Shown here piece by piece: positions 59,249 to 64,000 of a stretch of 64,000 nucleotides of DNA. The notes under the pieces are model-generated. The model was given only the letters and a program-made list of their open reading frames with translations, was not told the DNA's origin and did no database searches. How positions within the stretch are numbered: position 1 is the stretch's first letter; every line of letters begins with the position of its first letter. The DNA lies in contig PGXB01000014.1 of the NCBI GenBank assembly GCA_002838945.1, positions 1 through 64,000 on the forward strand, written 5' to 3'. The translations under genes and the position numbers were made by a program. The DNA is from a candidate division Zixibacteria bacterium HGW-Zixibacteria-1 (lineage in GTDB: Bacteria; Zixibacteria; MSB-5A5; GN15; PGXB01).

Positions 59249-59400
59249 AGGCGGCGAAGCCGTGCGGGGGGCTGTTTTTGCGATATTTTGTTGACGGCCA
59301 AATGTTTTCGGCGACCCGGCCGGTCCTATTTTTGGGAACAATTAGCTATAATTTGTGTTGACAGAAGCGAAAAATTTTATATACTAGGTCACGAGTTTGC

Positions 59401-59477
59401 GTCCCCATCGTCTAGACGGCCTAGGACACTGCCCTTTCACGGCGGCAACAGGGGTTCGAATCCCCTTGGGGACGCCA
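59401..59477 (+). tRNA. tRNA-Glu (anticodon TTC), CCA encoded
   Basis: The acceptor stem GTCCCCA / TGGGGAC and the T-arm GGGGTTCGAATCCCC are perfect, and the anticodon loop C-T-T-T-C-A-C gives TTC. A discriminator G and an encoded CCA end it. The serine recombinase gene on the other strand runs into this gene and stops in its D-arm, so tRNA-Glu is the likely insertion site of the element to the right. Confidence 0.96.
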
Positions 59478-60959
59478 TAATTGATGATTCGGCGATTCCA
59501 GACCAGATTGCCGAATTTTTTTATGTTCTTTTTCTTTGAAAGCTGCAAGCATGTCAAAGGGTTGGCGATATTCAATATTGAATTCACCATCCTTTATGAC
59601 ACAGTTCGAAGATATATAATCAAGTATTCTTCTCTTTTCATGGGAATCGCTTCTAAGATAAACATTCATAGCGTCTTGCGCGAGTTCTAAGATTTTTACG
59701 CCTTTTTCATAATAATCGATGTTTGCACTTGCATGTAACCCGATTTTGTTTCTTATCTGTTCGATTTTGCCAAAATATTTATCATGAAATGACTTCCATT
59801 GATCTTCTGTTAATATTCCGTCCAGCTTATCCTCGTATATTTTTGCTACCCGATTTTCCAATTTTGAAAGCTCTGTCTGTAGGATGACAACGGAACTATT
59901 ATGATAATTCTGTTCATCTTGATGGCTCTCTTTAAGGGCACTTTTCAGCCATTCAACCAATACGGGATTTAGGGATATAGCATCAACAATCTTGAATAAC
60001 TGATCTTCAATTACTTCTTCTCTAAAATAACCCTGCTGGCATTTACCTTTTGATTGTGAACATTTGTAGTAAACATATCTTTTCTTTTGTAATTCTGCGG
60101 TCATTTTACATCCGCAATAACCACAGGTGAGCAGACCCCTATAGGCAAAATCATGTTTATTCTGTCTTGGCTTATCGAATCTCTTTAGCTGATATTGAAC
60201 CTTGTCGAAAAGCTCCATTGAAATAATCGGCGTATGATTGCCTTTATATATTTTTTTGTCCCACCGAAAATAGCCATAATAAATATGATTCTTGAGAATC
60301 TTCTCCATAGTCCCCGGGCTAAAACGAGCCCCGGATTTTATATAGCCCAATCCTTCTTTATAGACCTTATCGGACAGTGATTTCAATGAGTAATTTCCAG
60401 TCGCATACCATTCAAATAGTCTTTTTACCAGATCGGCTTTATCATGATCAATTTCAATTCGACGAGTAATTTTGTTATTTGTATATCCCAATGGAGCCCT
60501 GCTTGGATAATCCCCCTGTTCCGCCTTTTCAAGCATTCCTTTTCGTGATTCTTCAGATAGATTATCAATATAGTTTTTGGCCATTAGCAATTTGATGCCA
60601 TGAATAAATTTGGCGTGCGAACGGCTATCCTTGCCTATGATTTCATTTTCTTTGACAAGGTGAATTTCTACTTCAAGCTCCTCAAGTAAGACATAATCCT
60701 TGAAGTTTCTGTAAAGCCTGTCTGTCTTCTCAACAAGAATTATATTAGTATTTGAATTGGTTCTTAGAAAATTCACCATTTCCCCAAAACTGACTCTTCC
60801 CGATTTTTTGGCCGTTTCTACATCGACAAATTCTTTAGCTATCCGGATGTCATTCTTTTTGGCATATTCCTTTAGTAGCTTTATCTGAGCTGGAATGGAG
60901 AACCCCTCTTTTTCCTGCTCCTTCGAGGATACTCTGGCATATAAGACGGCCTTAATCAT
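59421..60959 (-). CDS. Large serine recombinase (integrase/resolvase family)
   Basis: The 512-residue protein has the catalytic resolvase domain (A-R-V-S-S near residue 8-12, serine nucleophile S11; D-R-L-Y-R-N near 80), a recombinase domain (G-Y-T-N-N... near 155-250) and a zinc ribbon (C-G-Y-C-G-C-K-M...C-S...K-C). A coiled coil follows. The last 18 or so codons are read antisense from tRNA-Glu (the Q-G-D-S-N-P-C segment) and the stop TAG is in the D-arm. Integration thus supplies part of the C-terminus. Its start overlaps the upstream Xre gene by ATGA. Confidence 0.92.
   Translation of the reverse strand: MIKAVLYARVSSKEQEKEGFSIPAQIKLLKEYAKKNDIRIAKEFVDVETAKKSGRVSFGEMVNFLRTNSNTNIILVEKTDRLYRNFKDYVLLEELEVEIHLVKENEIIGKDSRSHAKFIHGIKLLMAKNYIDNLSEESRKGMLEKAEQGDYPSRAPLGYTNNKITRRIEIDHDKADLVKRLFEWYATGNYSLKSLSDKVYKEGLGYIKSGARFSPGTMEKILKNHIYYGYFRWDKKIYKGNHTPIISMELFDKVQYQLKRFDKPRQNKHDFAYRGLLTCGYCGCKMTAELQKKRYVYYKCSQSKGKCQQGYFREEVIEDQLFKIVDAISLNPVLVEWLKSALKESHQDEQNYHNSSVVILQTELSKLENRVAKIYEDKLDGILTEDQWKSFHDKYFGKIEQIRNKIGLHASANIDYYEKGVKILELAQDAMNVYLRSDSHEKRRILDYISSNCVIKDGEFNIEYRQPFDMLAAFKEKEHKKIRQSGLESPNHQLWRPQGDSNPCCRRERAVS
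59487..59522 (+). terminator. Terminator of tRNA-Glu inside the recombinase gene
   Basis: ATTCGGC at 59487-59493 pairs with GCCGAAT at 59510-59516, followed by a T run to 59522. It lies ten bases past the tRNA but on the antisense strand of the recombinase coding sequence, so either the element brought a new terminator or the original one was captured. Confidence 0.7.
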
Positions 60960-61132
60960 TTCTTGCCCTTTAATAGTTTCTCTATATGATATTTCTGAAT
61001 CTTATTCGGTTCTGTATGACCATTGAGCCAGCGGTTAACAGTCGAAAATGCCACTCCAAGCATTTCAGCTAATTTCTCCTGAGAGATTTTATTTTCTAAG
61101 CGATAGATTTCAAGCCTTTTGATTAGATCCAT
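60956..61132 (-). CDS. Small Xre/Cro-type helix-turn-helix protein
   Basis: This 58-residue gene translates cleanly from ATG 61132 and stops at TGA 60958, overlapping the recombinase start by four bases. It has an HTH with Q-E-K-L-A-E-M-L-G-V-A-F-S-T-V-N-R-W-L-N near residues 18-37, typical of phage and plasmid repressors. Because translation is coupled to the recombinase, it is likely its regulator or a co-factor for directionality. Confidence 0.85.
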   Translation of the reverse strand: MDLIKRLEIYRLENKISQEKLAEMLGVAFSTVNRWLNGHTEPNKIQKYHIEKLLKGKK

Positions 61133-61173
61133 AATATTTCCCTGTTATAGCACAATATAGCATATTATTTTAT

Positions 61174-62259
61174 TTAGTCAAGCAAAATCTTCCTTATTTT
61201 CTCTATTTTATCATTCTCAATGGTTGCCTGCTTTTTTGAAAAGTCTATACTCTTTAAGATCTCCGTCAGCCTGGCATTGCCATAGTTTGCATACGAGGAT
61301 AGGGTTGTGGCAATATGTTCGTGTCCAAAATTCTGACTGATTGCTTTGATCTCTTCTCCGGTTCGGCAATGTTTCAGTGCCAGGTCAACTGCAAGATGCC
61401 TGAAAGTATGCGGAGGAAAATAAGGCAATCTTGCTTCATCTGATCGCTTCTTGAATATCTCTCGAATTCTGCCGGTTCCTTGCCAGAATATTGGCTCGAT
61501 TTCAGTTGCGCTCTCAAAGCTAAGATTTTCTTTGCCCTGGTTGGTTTTGGAACGCGGGAATAAAGGATCGGCAGAACCGAATCCCTTTTTCTTAAGATAT
61601 TTAGCCCACTCGACAGCATATTCCACTAATTGTTCATCAAACCTGAAAAGAGTAGTGAAAATATACTTGGAAAACTTGGTCCGGACACCCGCTCTTGGAT
61701 TTTGATTTATTGTTAAATTATTTTCATCGAAACAATCCAATGGAAGAGTAACAATGGCTTCATCGCGCATACCGCTCAAGAGTGTAAATGAGATAAGCGC
61801 GCGATCTCGCTGATCTACTTCCGAATTTATAGTAATCGAATTAGCCATTTTAATAGCATATTCCAGAGACGGGTAATTTCTGGGTGTTGTCTGGGTAGCC
61901 ATTCTCTCCTCCTTTTCCTTAATCTTCAAATAGTCAATCGAATCATGGGCAATTTTGCTTTTATATCCCGGTTGCCAGGCCAACCATGCAAAAAATTTCC
62001 GGAGGTGTCTCAAATAGGTGTGATAAGTAACTATTGAAATTGGCCTACCACGAAATTCCCGATTTCTAAGATGCTTCTTGAATTCAATCGCCTTATCAGG
62101 TGAATACGAGCCAAAATCCGCAGTTTTGGTGAATTCTTCATATATCAGGACTGCCTTTTCAATGTTGTCGATAGTGGCTTCACAACAGCCGTCAGCTTCT
62201 CTCAGCCATTGGATGAACTTCCTTTTCACTCGCTCGTTTTTGATGTTATGTTTCTTCAT
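61174..62259 (-). CDS. Tyrosine recombinase (XerC/D-like)
   Basis: The 361-residue protein has a SAM-like N-terminal core-binding domain (about 10-115) and a catalytic domain with R165 (S-G-M-R-D-E), H284-x-x-R287 (H-T-F-R-H), H313 and Y323. It could be the integrase of a second nested element or a resolvase. It overlaps the HTH/zinc-ribbon gene by 14 bases at its start. Its presence beside a serine recombinase is unusual. Confidence 0.9.
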   Translation of the reverse strand: MKKHNIKNERVKRKFIQWLREADGCCEATIDNIEKAVLIYEEFTKTADFGSYSPDKAIEFKKHLRNREFRGRPISIVTYHTYLRHLRKFFAWLAWQPGYKSKIAHDSIDYLKIKEKEERMATQTTPRNYPSLEYAIKMANSITINSEVDQRDRALISFTLLSGMRDEAIVTLPLDCFDENNLTINQNPRAGVRTKFSKYIFTTLFRFDEQLVEYAVEWAKYLKKKGFGSADPLFPRSKTNQGKENLSFESATEIEPIFWQGTGRIREIFKKRSDEARLPYFPPHTFRHLAVDLALKHCRTGEEIKAISQNFGHEHIATTLSSYANYGNARLTEILKSIDFSKKQATIENDKIEKIRKILLD

Positions 62260-62761
62260 CTAATCCTCCGTCTATGTCAGTGTTAAAGCAATGCCCCTCA
62301 GTACCAATTAATTGTATTTTACATTCCGTTAATTTCGTGATGATTTTTGACAGCTTCAGCCATTTTCTATCTGAGGAAAAAACAGTTAGATTCCGGCCGC
62401 AGACACTACAAACCCCCTTTATAATAACCTGCTTATAACATGAACCCAGTTTCCTGCCAGTTGAAATAATTCTGACATTTTGTGGCAATGACCTTCTTGG
62501 GCTCCTGCAACTCACACAGAAAAACTCCCCCGGTTGGAGCTCTTGTTTTCTTTTTGAGTATTTGACCCTTAAAAAATCCCTGACATCTTCCCCTGAAACC
62601 AGATAGGGTTTTGATGTCTCATCTATAATTTTCAATCCATGCTTACGCCAGATCTGAACGGTCCGAACATGAACACCGAAGACTTGGGCTATTTCGGCAA
62701 AGGTATATGAGCGGCGCCCTTTAATTAAATTTGGATTATGCTTTCTCTTTTTCCTTGCCAT
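62246..62761 (-). CDS. Helix-turn-helix and zinc-ribbon protein
   Basis: The 171-residue protein begins at ATG 62761 after AGGAA. Residues 18-65 form a MerR/excisionase-like HTH (Y-T-F-A-E-I-A-Q-V-F-G-V-H-V-R-T-V-Q-I-W). A Cys4 zinc ribbon follows: C82, C85, C118 and C121. Excisionase-like HTH proteins next to tyrosine recombinases usually bend DNA for excision; the zinc ribbon is an addition. It overlaps both neighbours, so the three genes probably form one operon. Confidence 0.75.
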   Translation of the reverse strand: MARKKRKHNPNLIKGRRSYTFAEIAQVFGVHVRTVQIWRKHGLKIIDETSKPYLVSGEDVRDFLRVKYSKRKQELQPGEFFCVSCRSPRRSLPQNVRIISTGRKLGSCYKQVIIKGVCSVCGRNLTVFSSDRKWLKLSKIITKLTECKIQLIGTEGHCFNTDIDGGLDEET

Positions 62762-62948
62762 ATTTCCTGTCCAATTCTTCAAGCAGGTTGAAAAGACCGG
62801 TCATATTGTCAGCAATCTCCCTGGCATCTTCGCGGGTAAGAGGGCGGGCATAATATTGCTGCCAAGTTTCAATTGTCCGATCCAGAAATTCTTTACTATA
62901 TCCCGTCATAAATAAAAAACCCGCATACGGATAGTTCACCATCCGCAA
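62736..62948 (-). CDS. Small conserved element protein
   Basis: Translation from TTG 62948 is suggested by AGAGGAG five bases before it and gives 70 residues; ATG 62909 would give 57 residues, beginning M-T-G-Y-S-K-E-F-L-D-R-T-I-E-T-W. The C-terminal part (T-R-E-D-A-R-E-I-A-D-N-M-T-G-L-F) is helical and hydrophilic. I believe that such peptides recur next to integrase genes in candidate-phylum genomes, but I cannot verify this. It overlaps the HTH/zinc-ribbon gene by 26 bases. Confidence 0.6.
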   Translation of the reverse strand: MRMVNYPYAGFLFMTGYSKEFLDRTIETWQQYYARPLTREDAREIADNMTGLFNLLEELDRKYGKEKEKA

Positions 62949-62953
62949 GCGGG
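62914..62953 (-). terminator. Terminator/attenuator hairpin ahead of the integrase operon
   Basis: On the minus strand CCCGC (62949-62953 region) with GCGGAT and ATCCG(T)A with GCGGG pair, followed by six U (62914-62919). It lies just past the 49-residue gene and at the start of the next gene, whose TTG start would place the hairpin within its coding region. Confidence 0.75.
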
Positions 62954-62991
62954 CTCCTCTTGATACAACTAAGCTCTTCAGATACCTGCTG

Positions 62992-63141
62992 TCAGCTTAT
63001 TTTGGTTTTCTCTATTTCTTCTTTTTCGATATCCTGTATTGATCCATCCTGGATCGATACACTGAATCGGGCCATTCCATAGAATCCTTTCTTCAGGACC
63101 CTCTTGAATGTCTGTTCAATCAATTGAGTCAGACTGGCCAT
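62992..63141 (-). CDS. Small protein resembling YezD/DUF2292
   Basis: From ATG 63141 a 49-residue protein reads to TGA. Its centre, F-S-V-S-I-Q-D-G-S-I-Q-D-I-E-K-E-E, resembles the V-x-V-x-D-G-K-V-x-Q-I-E-x-x-E pattern of DUF2292. That family is of unknown function. The ribosome site is weak. A terminator follows. Confidence 0.55.
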   Translation of the reverse strand: MASLTQLIEQTFKRVLKKGFYGMARFSVSIQDGSIQDIEKEEIEKTKIS

Positions 63142-63177
63142 CTTGTTTTTGTTATTCTCTGTCAACCATTTACCCGT

Positions 63178-63195
63178 TTAACTAAATTCAGTTAA
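63178..63195. promoter_or_regulatory. Palindromic operator-like site
   Basis: TTAACT and AGTTAA flank AAATTC as a perfect 6-6-6 inverted repeat between the ImmA-like gene stop and the small 49-residue gene start. It could bind the element's Xre repressor; not demonstrated. Confidence 0.4.
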
Positions 63196-63212
63196 CTTAC
63201 AGCATAAAAAAA

Positions 63213-63947
63213 TTATGCTACTGTCTTAAAAGGACCTTTTTGAGGTCTCATGAAGCTCATGTCATATTTCTCCATGGTGCAATTAGCTATTAATCCAAGT
63301 TTATGTAATTTTAGCCCCAAGCTTTCCTTTGAAATATTTGAAAAACGCATGACCAAATCTCCTGCCAAAATTCTGCAAAGATCAGTATAGGAGTATATCT
63401 TGATTTTCCTATCAATACCATATGCATAAATAAAATATTCTCCGGGCCCGGTATATCTGAATGGTCTTCCTGTCTGGTAACACAAATAATACTTCTGATA
63501 AACAAGTCTATCCGGCATGATCAGATTCTCGGCGAAAAGATTCGCCTGAATCTCCATGGTTTTTTCTTTGTTGCTCGAAAATATCTCCCTGGAACTACAT
63601 CTAAATAACCTATTTCCCCCGGGATGCAAAGCCGCATGGCCGAATTCATGGCCAAGTGTAAAAGTAAATCTCGCATCCCTTGCGGGCGGCGAGATTGATT
63701 TATCGACCAATACGACCCTGTCCTTGCCTATAAATTTACCAAGAATCTTCCTATCTTCAAATTCGCCAAGATTAATATCTGTTATTAGCTGACATTCAAA
63801 TCTGGGGTAAATAACGGTCTCATAGACTTCCCGAAGATCGATAATGACTTCTTCGAGTTTTGTCCAGCCCATTTCCCGGATATACTCCTGAATGATATCC
63901 AAGGTAAGGGCTTTAATCGAATCCTTATAAAATCCCCTCAAATTCAT
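63213..63947 (-). CDS. ImmA/IrrE-type zinc metallopeptidase
   Basis: The 244-residue protein has H-E-F-G-H at residues 100-104 with a downstream helix holding a second acidic residue (E-I-Q-A-N-L-F-A-E-N-L). ImmA-type proteases cleave phage-type repressors to switch on element excision. The C-terminal region (I-Y-S-Y-T-D-L) is an extra domain I cannot name. Together with an Xre regulator in the same element this suggests a repressor-antirepressor switch. Confidence 0.86.
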   Translation of the reverse strand: MNLRGFYKDSIKALTLDIIQEYIREMGWTKLEEVIIDLREVYETVIYPRFECQLITDINLGEFEDRKILGKFIGKDRVVLVDKSISPPARDARFTFTLGHEFGHAALHPGGNRLFRCSSREIFSSNKEKTMEIQANLFAENLIMPDRLVYQKYYLCYQTGRPFRYTGPGEYFIYAYGIDRKIKIYSYTDLCRILAGDLVMRFSNISKESLGLKLHKLGLIANCTMEKYDMSFMRPQKGPFKTVA

Positions 63948-64000
63948 AAGGGTTTACCCCAAATTTGTTACTTTTTTTCTACCTTTCCCTGTCGGAATAA

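Larger units (their letters stand above)
59478..64000. mobile_element. Integrated element at tRNA-Glu (right end outside window)
   Basis: Everything right of tRNA-Glu is AT-richer and of element type: serine recombinase, Xre, tyrosine recombinase, HTH/zinc-ribbon, small proteins and ImmA-like protease, all on one strand. The left boundary is inside tRNA-Glu; a repeat of the tRNA 3' end is expected at the right boundary, beyond this window. No conjugation, capsid or transposase gene is seen in the visible 4.5 kb. Confidence 0.75.

Overview
The window looks like a chromosomal segment of an uncultured, moderate-GC, diderm bacterium, probably of the FCB superphylum or a neighbouring candidate phylum (Zixibacteria-like; an inference, not proven). 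The reasons are outer-membrane machinery (TolC, a TonB-dependent receptor, small porin-like barrels), secreted proteins ending in type I dockerin pairs, other secreted proteins ending in the FlgD-like/Por-type sorting domain (Q-NYPNPFN...G-x-Y-F-Y), and a long IleS of the eukaryote-like type. It includes the dnaA-dnaN-recF region, so the replication origin is probably here.

Layout. 0.4-7.1 kb: TetR-controlled efflux operon (TetR, TolC, HlyD lipoprotein, two separate ABC ATPases, two ABC-2 permeases) resembling CecR-YbhGFSR. 7.1-9.0 kb: structured repeats around an orphan gene, then a MalK/UgpC-type ATPase. 9.1-13.9 kb: recF, dnaN, dnaA with DnaA boxes on both sides of dnaA. 13.9-19.2 kb: mrp, lspA, DksA-like, ileS. 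19.2-26.7 kb: accessory stretch with several repeat families, an exported thioredoxin plus an 8-cysteine mini-protein, a dockerin-bearing papain-like protease, and two degenerate CPBP-type membrane proteins. 26.7-32.2 kb: AI-2E-type permease, tandem M23 peptidase-dockerin duplicates, a catalytically eroded SNase-like protein. 32.4-38.5 kb: aconitase, mutM, DUF1858, lipoprotein, NifU-like scaffold, birA, nadC. 38.6-41.2 kb: an operon of two cysteine peptidases from different clans. 41.5-47.5 kb: purine nucleoside phosphorylase, DivIVA, an AT-rich membrane protein, YggS, ferritin-like proteins, alr, rex. 47.6-59.2 kb: TPR protein, outer-membrane receptors, a beta-propeller protein and a subtilase, both with FlgD-like tails. 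59.4-64.0 kb: tRNA-Glu followed by an AT-rich integrated element (serine recombinase whose 3' end lies inside the tRNA, Xre regulator, tyrosine recombinase, HTH/zinc-ribbon protein, small proteins, ImmA-like protease) that runs out of the window.

Themes. Cell-surface proteolysis and disulfide chemistry recur: five peptidases of four catalytic families (two papain-like, one clostripain-like, two M23, one subtilase, counting the M23 pair as one locus), a cysteine-studded dockerin, a cysteine-rich exported peptide and a membrane-anchored thioredoxin. Rex-type redox operators abut the -35 boxes of both rex itself and a NifU-like/lipoprotein/DUF1858/mutM operon, suggesting NADH/NAD-linked control of Fe-S and repair functions. 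At least five families of hairpin-forming intergenic repeats are dispersed between 7 and 27 kb.
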